From positions 5,768,501-5,832,500 of the forward strand of contig NC_091874.1 of assembly GCF_019399895.1 (NCBI RefSeq): 64,000 nt of DNA, read 5' to 3'. This document shows positions 1-12,296 of the stretch, piece by piece (position 1 is the first letter of the stretch; the number at the start of each line of letters is the position of its first letter). The position numbers and the translations under genes are program-made. The notes under the pieces were generated by a model that worked only from the letters and a program-made list of their open reading frames with translations, searched no databases and had not been told where the DNA came from. Origin of the DNA: Cardiocondyla obscurior (Eukaryota > Arthropoda > Insecta > Hymenoptera > Formicidae).

Positions 1-1488
1 CGGCTATATGACGTCAGATTTATACCAGATTTATTTAGCCTCTCGAACGCATTTTCCATTTCGCAAATCCCCGCGAATCCAATTCCACTGTGGTTAATGG
101 AAAATCTCGGAGTCGAGAACACGGCTTGCACATCCGGACATGCAGAAAAATTTGTTTCCACGTTCCTCGCGTGTAGTTGAGATTAGCATATCAGCTTTCG
201 GCAAAGTAAATTTCTCTGCATTTCTAAAGAATTAACGAAGTCAGGCGCGAGATATTTTTAACACTTGAACACTGGCCGGAGAACCGAGAGAAATATTGAT
301 TTCTCTACATGTAACAGCTGTACGAGCTTAATTGTACAATTGTAACGTGCATGTTACTTGAAAAATTAATAATCTGTCAAAAGTGTTCTCTTTCTATCTC
401 TCTTTCTCGTTCACGTGTTTTCTTCGCCTAAGAAGTACTTTTTGTTGCGTCCGTCGAGCTCATCGCGCGATCGCTTATAGATTAAACGGCGAAAGATTAC
501 TAGACTGCCTGCCGATGCGTGGATAGTACGCGCGAAATGGAAAAGTTAAAGCGAGAAGAACCGGATCTTAAACGGTGGACCATAAATCTTCGCTGTCGTT
601 CGGTTTCTTATTTCCAACGAAAACGAGTGGCGAATTATCTTTTCCCCGGTGTATCGTGTTTCACGTACGGCTCAGCGTTCTGTTTCGATAAGAGCGGTTC
701 GTTGTTAATAAACGCTCCCGCGACACACGGGTCGATAGAGATACCCGACCATTCGATAAATGCGTTCCGTGCGATACGCATGGGAGTGAAACTTGCATCG
801 GACGCAACAAAATTTCACCGAAATATTAGAAACTCCGCGAATCGATTTTCTATCCACTTGTTAGGTGAAGTCGGTGATATAAATAATAGCGCTTTGCAAC
901 TGCAACTGATCAATGCTGCTTCTCGCTCGAAGCTCGAGATTGCTCGGTATAATTGCTTCTAATTGAAACGTTAAAAACCGCAAAAAAAAAAAAAAAATAA
1001 AAGGGAAATTAAGAAAACAAAGAACAGTAAAATAATAAAATTTTATTAAGGCAGAAATTAAATTCGCAAATATTTTCGGCGTGAAAAGAGGATATTTTTT
1101 AAAGTACTGATTAAAATTATGAAAATCAAACAAGTTTTCGTAATGCACGGGTGACTGCGTTTCAATGTTCATCCGATTCGATAAACATCACGTTATTTCC
1201 AATGGAAGAGAAAATTGAGTTTTCACAGGGATAAACAAAACCACGCGGCGGACTTTTAAAAATCCATATGTTCTTTCTGAATTTTCAAAACCGCTTTAAC
1301 AGAAATTCCATTTTTCATATCCTGCCTTAACGAGCGCTTTCGCGGATCGCCCGCTGATTGGAATTTCACATGTAGATGCAAAAAGTAATTATCGCCGCGG
1401 TCGATTGGTGGGAATGCTGTAACCGGAGTCGCGTGGGTGCTTTGCAATCAGGGCTAACATGCCACGAAGAGGTTAGCGTTGTCAGTTG
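1..1488. other. No supported gene; intergenic or intronic
   Basis: I see no recognisable coding or RNA gene here. An open frame of about 147 codons on the + strand (519-962) lacks an ATG at its 5' end (first in-frame ATG at 537), has no flanking splice signals that I trust, and resembles no family I know. An A-rich run follows it near 981-1000. Confidence 0.5.
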
Positions 1489-2157
1489 CTAGTAAACACG
1501 TTGTTTAGCTAGCCGGCCAAAGCTGGCGCGTACACATCGGCCGTTCAGTTTCGACGCGAATGTGTTTCCGATTGAAGTCGGATGATCTTGGTATCGGGAA
1601 TAAATTTCCTTTAACCCGAAACTCGTCCCGGTTAAACGGAATAGTAGGATCGCACGAAGCGCACTTGAGTGATTCGTCAAACGTCGCAGAGAGAATTTTT
1701 CGGCATCGTTTCGCGTCCGCGTAAACTTTATAATTATCGCGTGCAAGAGATCCAACGTAATCTCGCGTGCACACCGCAAGTTACCTTTGCGAGTCTCAGG
1801 GGCGATTTTATCCCGCTGGATCGAATAATCGCTCGCGAAAAATATTACACGCGTACCCAATAATACTAATAACGCATATTTTGTCATCGCTGAAACGAGC
1901 ATTCTAGTCAAAATGGCAAGGTGCCAGGCGAGCGGCGTTAGTGGGATCCGTGGCTTGAGCTCAACGCCAAATACATCGGACTGCAAAAACGGTTGATTTA
2001 TTATGACCAGTAGTTCGGGATGCGCGGTTTTGCCATGCCCCGCGTATAATCGCGTTCGGCCCGATAATTTGCCTGCGACAGAATATCTCGGGGTGTCGAA
2101 AATGGACGTAAATAGGGGTATTATTCTCCATTTATAGTCGACACATGAAAGTTTCAT
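1489..2157 (-). CDS. Unrecognised 222-codon open reading frame, doubtful gene
   Basis: This minus-strand frame starts with a true ATG at 2157 and stays open for 222 codons, which is long for DNA of this composition. It contains a moderately hydrophobic stretch around residues 65-108 but no motif I recognise. I see no clear splice sites, and nothing around it supports a gene. It may be a chance open frame, part of a fast-evolving gene, or a relic. I record it because its length is unusual, not because I can give it a function. Confidence 0.2.
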   Translation of the reverse strand: MKLSCVDYKWRIIPLFTSIFDTPRYSVAGKLSGRTRLYAGHGKTAHPELLVIINQPFLQSDVFGVELKPRIPLTPLAWHLAILTRMLVSAMTKYALLVLLGTRVIFFASDYSIQRDKIAPETRKGNLRCAREITLDLLHAIIIKFTRTRNDAEKFSLRRLTNHSSALRAILLFRLTGTSFGLKEIYSRYQDHPTSIGNTFASKLNGRCVRASFGRLAKQRVY

Positions 2158-2390
2158 TCTCTATTCGTAACATTAATCTTTCCTTCCGAGTTCTCAACTT
2201 TTTCGCTGATTTGTTTAAAAACTGCTTAACAAATAATCAATACTCGCAAATCTAATATATCTTAATTTTATTCTTTTTTTCCTTTATACGCAATTTAAAT
2301 TAAAAAAAAAACAAAAGTAAGTTGCCGATAATTTATAACGCGAAAGTGAAGATTACGGAGTTTGTTCCGAGGGTTTTTAGGAGCTTCTTG

Positions 2391-2720
2391 TTATACTGGC
2401 GGTCTCCTATCACGTTTCAAAGATACACCGGAGCTGCCGAACTGACATTGTGTACCAATCTCCCATGTTACTTCATTTACATAATAGAGGCGCTCTGTAT
2501 CGAGATAGACAGATCTGCGTGGACGTGCAACAAACAGAAACCGATCCATTATGAGTATACGCTGCCGTAAATGATCGATTCGCGAAGTAAGTTCGGGGCT
2601 AACACAAATCCTCTTGCCGGGATCTACCTCTTCATTCGGTACCGCGTCTTGTCGCTCTCCATTCCAACGCCGTTCGACAGCTACCGAATATTCAAGGCCA
2701 TTTTCTAGGGATACCGACAT
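2391..2720 (-). CDS. Unrecognised 109-codon open reading frame, doubtful gene
   Basis: The frame begins with an ATG at 2720 and ends at 2391. Its composition is more protein-like than most chance frames here, and the strand-matched polyadenylation hexamer AATAAA lies about 120 bases downstream (read on the minus strand near 2266-2271). The protein is arginine-rich, with no signal peptide, membrane span or motif I know. A chance ORF is at least as likely. Confidence 0.15.
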   Translation of the reverse strand: MSVSLENGLEYSVAVERRWNGERQDAVPNEEVDPGKRICVSPELTSRIDHLRQRILIMDRFLFVARPRRSVYLDTERLYYVNEVTWEIGTQCQFGSSGVSLKRDRRPPV

Positions 2721-5700
2721 ATTGCGGCGTGATTTATGGCCAAGCCGGTCCGCGAAGGCGAAGTGGCGATCGATTCGCCTCGAGTTCGGCCGACGACGGG
2801 CTAGTCATACCGTAGAATCCCGCCATGTCGAGGGCGTCCTCCCCAATACGATCTCACCTCCTCTTTTCTCACATTCTTTCGCTCGTTATTCCTCAACACA
2901 AGACACCCATTTACGACCAGGCATCTTTTCTGACCTCGGTCGGCCTGTTGTTCACCGAGCGATATTAAATTGCCCGTCATCAACCTGAACTTCGGCGAAA
3001 ATGTGACGAGCATTTTTTTACGAGCAAAGTCTCAGTTCCATTAATCAAATCAAAGCGCCTTTTTACGAATGTAATGTTTTTTTTTTTTTTTTAATCTTTG
3101 ACTCGCTTAATTATACGTAAAGCCCGAGCGGCGTCAAGAAAAGTCTTCGAGCGGCGTTAATTCACCGCGAGCTGCAAACTAACACGACATCTCCAAAGCA
3201 TTATCGGCCTGATCACTGAAGCGTACCGCGAAGTTATTTGGAATGGAACTAACGTCGCCGCGGAGTGGAAATACGGATAACGAGATTCGAAGATGCGCTG
3301 CATCGCCTCGTATAGTCGCATAGTTCAACATAACTTGGGCATAACTGTAGAAGTATTTGAGAAAAAAAATTTCAAAGACATACATGTTTCACATAAGAAA
3401 TAACGATTTTTCTAAAAGACATAAACGCTTTATTAATCCATCTCAATCACGTATGAAATTATATTTAAACACACGAGTACTACACAAATTTTAAACAATT
3501 TTTATTTTAATTTAATATTTAATAAGCATATGTAACAATTAAAAAAAAAATTATTAGCGTCTTTCTAAGAAATTTTAATTAATATAATGTAACAATTAAT
3601 GTTCTCGTTTGTTAAATTGATATGTTACAAGTAGATTTAAAATATCAAAGAAACTAACGGACAGGCATATGATGCATAAATCTTTAACTGTTTTGCAAAC
3701 GCATCTTTAACCGCGCCTTCTTTAACAGTGAGGCTATAAACTGCATTCTCGAAACAAGAGGTTGCCATTATTCTACGATGGTTTCATAGGTATCCTTCAT
3801 ACGTGTTTGGTTCTGACACCAGTGACATAGCGCGAGAAAATTCTACTTCTCTATATATCATATGAATTTTGTTGCACGTGCATTTGCGCTCACGAAATAT
3901 ACGAAGAATCAGAGGCACACTCGTGAGAAATTATCGAGAATTAAATTATAAATAAAAAACCAGAATACTTGAAATATCGTATAGGTATAATTAAAAAAAT
4001 TTACAACAATAATATTAAAATATACAGACGTACAAACAAAAAAATCATTGTGTCTTATAATAATGTTACACAACGAGAGGTGAACTTTATTAATTTAATT
4101 TCGGAAATTTACGAAAATAATTTTAGGCGCATTCACACGAAAAATTTTCAATTCCGATCGAATTTTTAATATCCGAAACGTGCGAAAATAAATTATTGCG
4201 CTCGGTGAATGTAGGAGATATTCTTTGCGCCGGTGAATAAATCTAATAACGCACGCAAGCTCCCATCATACACACGGCTTAAAATGTAGCTGCATATATG
4301 GCGCAATAACTTCACGTACGTGTTTGGACATGTTAGTTTTGGCAGCAAGTGTAGCTTAACATAAGGAGATTTCACACCGTTCTATAGCGTTCCATATGTA
4401 TATACGCGTCTTGAGGCAGTATATAGAACCTGGTACTTGTAGCTGCCGCCGTGTAATCTATCCCACTCTCACGAGCTATTGAGCGGAACGCTCATATCTG
4501 TGATTCAAATGGAATAATCGGAGGAGGAAATCATGACACTCCTGAGCTACATCGCATTCAGGAAGATCACGTGCAAAACACTAATGACTAATGAACGTAA
4601 CATCTGCGTTATTATTCCGCGGTGTATCTTGCCTATATAGAACATCTAATCTCAAAAGATTCGCTTGTAACCGTCGAGTTTGTACGCGTGTGTTTCAATC
4701 TCGTCTTGAATTACGAAAAGCTGGCTTACGTTATTGACGTAATCCCAGCAGAATTTATTTATTTAGAACTTTACCACATAATATATTTATTATCTAGTAA
4801 ACTGATTGATGACAGAAGAGGAAGCTATACGTATATTTCTATATCTCGCAGTAAATGATAATTCATGAGATATAAAAACGAGTATAAAATCGCGAAATTG
4901 TAAGCCCGGAGGGGGGATCTCGGTTTTATCCTCATCTATAATTTGTGGAATTTGTAGGATTTTTATCGATGCATAAAACTTCGAACGACCGTCTGAAGAT
5001 AGCATGGCGCGGACACATGGCGTTACGAGTGTCGAACTTAATAAGCATTTGCTCCAGAAAATGTCACGAGAAACGCGAGAGTGCTACTTATATATTCCCG
5101 AATACGCCATGTGCTGTTTTCTTTTTATAAAAAATATCCTTTAGCAATTGCTCTATTACAAAAAAAAAAAAAAAGAACGTTTCAGTACATACCGCATTAT
5201 TTTAACGTCGATTATTGCGGCTTAACACGTGAGATTGGTCGCATGAGATAAATATAAAAATTACATACGTACAATACAAAGTAAAAAAAAAAAAAAGTAA
5301 AAGGAAATAATAATTTAGCGTTAAAATGAAACTTCCTAGAAGCAGATGCGTGTAAGTCACGCCCTACTATCCTACATGCCACGCCGCGATCCATATTCAG
5401 TTCAAATATAAACGTGTTTTTTCTCTCGAATTACGTCCTGCTTTTTAGATATGCCGCACGCAATCATGAAGTTCTGAAAACACGAGCTTTCAGTTCGGTA
5501 CTACCTGCAATTTCAATATACTCTTATTTCACCGCATTAATTATGACACTTCAGCTCTCGAATAAAAATAATACGCTAATAACACGTAAAAGGGTCACAT
5601 TCAGTACGGGTAATTAAATACCTCTGAAATTAATATATTATGTTATTAAAATAACATAAATGTATTAATGCCCGTCGTATAAACGGACAGGTGCAGCTTT

Positions 5701-7348
5701 CGAGGACAGAGAAAGATTTTCATTGGGGTTAGTGTCTTCATAACTAAAAAATGTCTTTTTACCCGCCAGATGAATAACGCTTTTAATTCATGCAACATTC
5801 ACGCGTTTATATGAAACAGTGCAAATAAAAAAGATAAAAAATTGACTGTATTTCGCCGGATATACAAGCGTAGCAAAAAGTATCGCGATACACCTTTTCC
5901 CGATTGCAAAAGATAAATGATAGAGAAGGAGTTAATATTACAGTTTAACAGTACCTCAATATATGACGGCAGATTTTTAGATACGTCACGAAACTGAGAT
6001 AGGGTATCAAAGATGGGATAAAAATATCCAGCGCGAAAAGTATATCGGTATCAAAATATCGAAAGCATCTTTTTTTCACGAATAGCGTGTTGTTCTACAT
6101 TCGCACGCGTTACGTCAAACCACCCTGACTTTTCTGTCGGCGTGTTAATTTCATCTTCGGAACATTACTACGCGGATAGATGCTCGCATCTACGGTACAC
6201 ATTTCGCCGAATATGAACGATGTTTGAATTCCATAAATTATTTATACGCGTACCACGCCGATGGGCCGGAACCGTAACTTTTAATTATTAAGCTGATTTG
6301 GTCTCGCGAATTTTTCGGCCTCGCGCGATACAAACCGCAGGCGAAGCCGCGAGCGTCGAGTTTTCGCTATCGCGCCGAAAATCACCGCGTGCGTGCGGTG
6401 GAAGTAGCTACAATGATGGATAACAAATGAGCTCGCCCATTAAAGCAGAACGACGTGATAAGTGGAGTTAAGAACCACGGGCGTGCACCATTTATTAGCT
6501 TTATCGCAAGAATTCCGGCCGAAACGCACAATCGAAACAACACGCACGCGTTTTTATCTCGGCCTTCTCTCCTTTTTTTTTTTCTTTTTTTTTCTTCTTT
6601 TTTTTTCCACGATAATTCCGCGGGTCCTATCTTAAAAAATTGGTGTATAGTAATTAAAAAGAAAGATATGGGTGAACGGCGTACGTGCCGCGCGCGAGCT
6701 ACATTCCCCCACTACCTCCACTCTCGCTCTGTCCTTGTTCAGCGCTCGAGTGATACGTACGTACGCAGCACGTGCTCCGTACATATTAAAGTTCTACGCA
6801 CAATCGACGGGCCAGAGACATATAATCAGGCGTTAACTACCTTCCCACATTAACTGTGCGTTCCGGCAACTACATCTTTGCGATACAAAGTGAGTTAAAA
6901 CCACGTACATGCGTATATTAAACTCGTGTCTCCTTGCCGTGAACAAAGCGTCGACGAGTACAATCGGACTCGAGAGATGAGGGCTTTAATCGACGAGTCC
7001 GCGATAGATTCGGGAGGCATTCATTCGTGGTGTAGGATCGCGAGGCCCAAAAATCTTTTTATTAAAGTATTTTTACGGTTGCGTGGTGACCGAGAGTAGA
7101 GGTCGGTTACGGGCGCGGTGTATACATCTCGCGCGGTGATCACGTTAAACGTAGGTATCCGTGCGTAGTCAACTGTACATTATCATACAATATTAGATAA
7201 TGCGATTTGATCTTCGCGATGAATAACGTGTACGTGTCGGGTATATGTGAAGTGAATACTTCACATAGAATAGTTATAATTACTTGTAACGCAACACGTA
7301 TAATTTTTATCATTTTTACTAATCTAATATAACTGTTTTGTGTTTCAG
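2721..7348. other. Intergenic or intronic DNA without supported genes
   Basis: The block mixes AT-rich segments (about 3400-4200 and 5100-5900) with moderately GC-rich ones. It contains a T-rich stretch at 6571-6607, runs of A near 5160 and 5284, and a near-perfect palindrome at about 5638-5659. All open frames are short and unlike known proteins. It may be an intron or 5' flank of the exon pair that begins at 7349. Confidence 0.5.
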
Positions 7349-7597
7349 ATGAAAATTCAGACCATCCCCGTTGGAGTGTCCATTACTGAGAGGAGGAGGA
7401 GGCCTAGGAAAGGCATCGGGCACCGGCGGAGCAACCCATTGGTAAGAATCAATTTTTTGTTATCGTTGCCGTTTTTAAAGCTTAAACAATCAAAGACGCG
7501 TTTAATCTTTTTTTTTAAATAATTATGGAAATCTCTATAATTTAATTTTATTATTTATTTGTTACAGATCATCAACAAAACTCCGCCCCAGCAATCC
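7349..7597 (+). CDS. Exon pair of an unidentified gene (copy 1 of a tandem exon duplication)
   Basis: Two exon-like segments are bounded by good splice sites. The first (7349-7441, 31 codons) follows an acceptor ending tgtttcag, begins exactly with ATG and ends at a GTAAGA donor. The second (7568-7597, 10 codons) follows a gttacag acceptor and ends at a GTGAGT donor. Both boundaries are phase 0, so they join in frame across a 126-base intron. The peptide is very basic, with a TERRRRPRK cluster followed by HRRSNPL and then a Pro/Gln-rich end. I do not recognise the family and could not find the next exon. A decayed copy of both exons lies about 0.8 kb downstream. The 5' acceptor means an earlier exon exists, or that the real start is elsewhere. 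It could also be part of a noncoding RNA. Confidence 0.4.
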
Positions 7598-7895
7598 GTG
7601 AGTCGCATGATTTCATTTTGTAGAACTTATTAGTATATTTCGGGTGGGAAAAAAATTTTCTATTATCCGCGGCACAATCATATTAGGTTAAAATATAAAA
7701 TAAATATTAAATAAAATTAAAAAATTAATACATCGCGCCGGTGACCCAAAATAATAAAATCTTTAAAAACAATACAAATATATTAAAAAAAATTCTTGAC
7801 CAATTTATATATTTTGTGTTAATTTTAATTTTAAGTATCAATGTAAATTGCAAACATTTGTATGGAATTTACGTTGATATTATTACAGCTCAGCA

Positions 7896-7955
7896 CTTCT
7901 TTGGATTTTTATCTGAGCGAAATAAGAATTCTGCTTAGATAAAAATCCGAAGGAG
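7896..7955 (+). ncRNA. Precursor-microRNA-like hairpin
   Basis: Positions 7896-7917 pair with 7934-7955 along all 22 positions: 19 Watson-Crick and three G-U pairs, around a 16-base loop. The pairing is complete only for the + strand transcript, because the G-U pairs become A-C mismatches on the other strand, as expected of a structure kept as RNA. The 5' arm contains UCUUUGG, whose positions 2-7 match the miR-9 family seed; the rest does not match miR-9 and position 8 differs. Pairing does not extend below the 22-bp stem, which is short for a canonical precursor. It lies between the two copies of the duplicated exon unit. A small inverted-repeat element is the alternative. Confidence 0.35.
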
Positions 7956-8149
7956 AAAAGTATCGTCACCGCCGATATTATTAATTAAACGACCGAAGCC
8001 GGTTCGTCGGTCGTTTCGAGAATTCCATATAGTATTCGGACGGTTTTTTTAAATCGCGAGTGTCGGACAGAAACGCGCGAACGTCATCGATAATTTTTGC
8101 AATTGTAACTTCACCCGGTCGCGTTCGCGAGTGACTTGTTCGCAAAAGG

Positions 8150-8383
8150 ATGACTCGACACGTCCCATCTGAGAGGAGGAGCAGGCCCGGACCGGGCATC
8201 CTGCATCGGCGGAGCAACTCTTAGGTGAATATACATTTTTTTAAATAAAATATTAAATAAAAATTTTTACCTTTTTTTATTAATTTTATAACTAATATAC
8301 TGGCATGTCTACAATAATATTTTCCATTTTATGTTACAGCCACCGGCCGAATTCAACAACTCCGCTGAAGCTCATGCAGATTG
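8150..8383 (+). pseudogene. Decayed tandem copy of the 7349-7597 exon pair
   Basis: Segment 8150-8224 matches the first exon at 7349-7441: both contain an ERR-R-RP run, a GI-HRRSN tail and an ATG. The copy is shorter and runs into an in-frame TAG at 8222, just before its GTGAAT donor-like end. After 115 bases, segment 8340-8383 matches the second exon: it follows the same gttacag acceptor, contains a shared aacaactccg-like core, and ends at the same GTGAGTCGCATGA donor context. The unit was therefore duplicated with its intron. The copy looks broken as coding sequence, but its splice sites survive, so it could still be an alternative or noncoding exon. Confidence 0.45.
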
Positions 8384-11300
8384 GTGAGTCGCATGACTTT
8401 TTTTTCATAATTTGTAATTGTTGCCCCTTAAAAAATAGCGCGCGCATAGCGCGCACATGGATTCTTCTAATATAACAAATTGCACGGTCGCCGCGTGCGT
8501 GCCTGTTGGCTGTATCGTCAATACATTTCCTACAGTTTTAATTTATCGCGCTGCATACAAAACGTATATGCAGAGTGGCCGTTGTAAAATATAGAAATCG
8601 AAATAAATGTTGTGCGCTCGCGGCTGCATTTTAGTCGATTAGTTTCGTGCCGGAATCCCGCATTGTTCGTCACAAGTGCACGCCCTTATCGGCTTGGTAC
8701 GCTTCAAACGTATGATCTAACAGCGAGCCGTAAGAAAAGACTCGGGGTATCGATCCTCGTACGGTTGTTACGCTGTCGCTACGTGCCGATACCTTCGTAC
8801 CGCGGTAAATATTACATTATTATGCGCCGGATGGTAGACGCGTGCCTGCTATTTCAAGGCGTATCAATAATCCGTTTGTACCCGACAATTACTTCGGCGA
8901 GCTATTCATTTCGTAGTTGGCGAATAGCCCTTTCAGATATTTGCATGGCCGCGAAGAGCGGACGTTGCCGGGTTATCGCGTTAAATTGCCGTCGAAAATC
9001 AGGAAATCTTTTGTGTTGAGTGAAGTCGCTTGGGCGAAGAGCTTCAAGAGATTAGGGCAGATCAAAGGGAAGACGCTTGCTCCCTTTTGCTCGTCGAACT
9101 TGATTTTCTCCGCCGCACTCAATCCGCTAATATAATAAAACGCGCGATCTAGAAGCGTTTTAGATCTCGCGCGGCTCCTAGAGAAATTTAATACTAAACC
9201 GGCACCGATAAATTACTTATATTGAATATTAAAAGCATTGTGACTCAGCGCCGTTAGCGCTGAAAATAAGTAATTTCCAGTACTTATTCGACGATATTAA
9301 AATTGGGAATTTCTGTAAGACGAAAACTACATAATATCATCGTTTTTGTCGAAGAGGAGTCCTAACGATGAAATATTGCAGAGATGTTAGTATTACAGCG
9401 GTTCTCGCTGCCGCGTCGTTAGGAATATTAAAGACTCGAGCGCGGGCGGAAAAAGAAAACTTTATCATTATGTACATCGTATCCTATCCGTAGTAGTTCT
9501 AAGCGGCGAATCGTGTAACTTCAAAGCCCCAACTTGTCAAGGAAAATAATTTGCATTCGTAACTCCATCAAGATGCTAATTTCGCCGTTAGATCATGAAT
9601 TTGATAATCTCTGCGCGTAACGCGAGTTGAAGAGGACACGTGACAGCCGCGCCGAATCCGCGCCAAAGTGGCGAGTGTAAAACGCGACTCGTAAAATATC
9701 GCCCGACGCGGAAAAAAAAAAGAAAAAAAAAGTAAAGCTTGCCCCCGTACGAATTGTCAATCGACGTGACGGGGGCGAATGCCTCGTGAAGAGATTTTCT
9801 CGCGGCGAATTGTCACCGCGATTAATTTACGGCTGCAAACTGAATCGCGTCAACGTATAAACCAGCCGACGCTGGTTTCGAGAGTTTGCCGATATGACCG
9901 CGCGTGTAACCGTATACATCTAATTGCATGACGTCGCATCGCGGGAGATATACATGTCATCTCGAGATCCCTCTCGAGGGATCAATCGTCTAGATAGCGA
10001 TCCCAAAGCGACTCGCCTTACACATAAATTCGGCTTTCTAGATATTGTATGTCAAACGAGATAAGGTCTGCGGTTGCGGACGTTTCGATAAACGCGAGGG
10101 TCAGTCCGGCGCAGTTCGTTAATCGTGGCGCTCAATCGATTGTCTCGCTTATTAGCCGCGGCGCGAAGATAGAATCGGCAAGCTGGAAAGGCGCGAGCTC
10201 GGTCTTTGCCTCCCTTATATTCGAGCCGAGCTCATATCTCCAAGAAATGTATATGTGTACCGTACGTATATACGCGAGCCCTGATATTTGCAGCGCGTAC
10301 GACGGTCGTAAATGTGCATGCAACTTTCGGAACGTGCACGCCAGCGAAATCGGTTTACACGCGTCAACGTGACTGATAATGCAATCTCCGTATGAGACTA
10401 CGGGGCCATGTGCACGAAAGTGTAAATAAAATTCTCGCAGTTTGTAAAAGTGACATCGCGATTTCAAACGCTTACAATTATTTTACTTGTCACGTTTCGC
10501 CGGCCTCCGTTCGGTAAGGCCAGGCCATTACGTGTACCCGAATTGAAACACAGTTATGCCGCACACATCCAGAAGGGAATTAGTCGCGAGACATTTTAAT
10601 GCCATTAGCTCGCAGCGGTTTATCTCGAACCAGGCATGCATATGCTCTGTACGTGTATGAAGTCTAATGCGTCACGTAACCTGCCCGTAGATATGAGACA
10701 TCGGGGTAAATTGACACAGCTTTGCCTGACAAGCGGTTAGGATTATTAAGCAATTTCTACACGTTTAATTATGTTTAGTCATAAATTAAAGTACGCGTTA
10801 AAGCCACCCTGCACTGTCGCCAATACATTTTTAAACGTCATTCGAAATACATTCGAGTGATGTCCGGAAACAAAAAAAAAAAGCGAAAAAAAAAAGCAAA
10901 AAAAATTTGTCGATGCGAAAAATGGGAAAGAAGGCATTTCGGGGTGAAAGATATATATCGGCAAATTGTGAGCCGCGTACACCGCGTTTGTAAAGTCAGT
11001 CGTGCAACGAGTGTCGGGACTCATGGTGATCTCCGTCACGTGTTTGAACACGCATATACGTCGTACGCGTGTCGAGGGCGCATGAACGTCACCCGCGCTG
11101 TCATTCCGTGCATGTCGAATAAATCATTGCCGGCGAGAGAGATATTCTCTGTTTGCTTGACGGCCGAATCTCTCGCTTTGAAAGCTTAAAACTTGCCGAT
11201 TCAACGGCGCGTACGCGCACCGCAATAAAGTATCGAAAGCATGTGATGCCAATTCATTAAATCGTCAAGGAATAACGGAGCCGAAATAACCGACGTTGAA

Positions 11301-12296
11301 AAATATAATGCAAAAATTTTAGCCGAATATTTTTGATGCCGTTTATCACGGATTTATTAAAAAGCAAGTCAGCCGTGTTCAACGTGGAATTAAATTGTCA
11401 CGTGCGTCTCTAAAGCGATGATATTTTTATTAATATAAAATTGCAGCAATTACTTGGCTAAACTGTCCACGAAGAGTCAAATAGCTCGGCAGAGAATACT
11501 CGAGTCTTAAAATCACAGATCATTATTGCGCTCAATGTCTTCTATGTGCATACTTAGGTATGTAGATTGCGTGTGCCTCGACACGTGCCATTAATGGCTG
11601 ATGGCTCGAAAACTCTTCCGCGTCATTTTCTACTCTTCCGCGCGCTCGAATAAAAGGTCAATTCCTTCGATGATTTCGTCGCGCGGCGGCAATTCGTATT
11701 ATGTAAATTGCACGGCACGTTTCAGCCTATACTTTCGTAACGCGAGCTTATACTTCGTGGGACGTAAAATTTTCTCTGGCACGCGATTAACCCGTTATGC
11801 GTCTGTCAACACTCGACGTCTTTTCTTTGAAAACATTTTCGTTTCACAATTCGCGTTTTTGCAATAAATAAGATAACACTTGCGAAATCGAACTCGTCCA
11901 CGTCGATTAGAAATATTCCCCAAAAAACGTTTTTAAATTTATAAATTTTTTTCGGATTTTTAATAATTCATACCAGACAACGCGCAAATAGATATTTGTT
12001 GTAAAAATAATTACAAATAAATCATCCACACAGGTGTAATATATTACAGTACATGTTGTAAAAAAAAAATCAGTAATTTGACGCACAATAGTGTTACTAA
12101 TTTTATTACCGACTCTATGAACGTAAAAAAAAAATCATTTAGTGTAACAAGAATAACGTGTAAAAAATTTGTGCAGCTCTTACTCGTGCAAATGTACTGA
12201 ACCTTTTTTTACAATGTACACGATGTAACTTTACACCTATTGCGGTTAATTTATACGTAACTTTCGTGGAATTAAATTGACATTGCTAAACTCACC
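8384..12296. other. Intergenic or intronic DNA without supported genes
   Basis: I see no coding region, RNA gene or mobile element that I can support. Small structures include a GC-rich hairpin at about 8439-8456 and a 7-bp stem with a 4-base loop at 9966-9983. Open frames here are short, cysteine- and arginine-rich, and unlike real proteins. Confidence 0.5.

Noticed and set aside
519..962. 147-codon open frame on the plus strand
   Set aside because: No ATG at the 5' end of the frame, no trusted splice sites and no recognisable motif.
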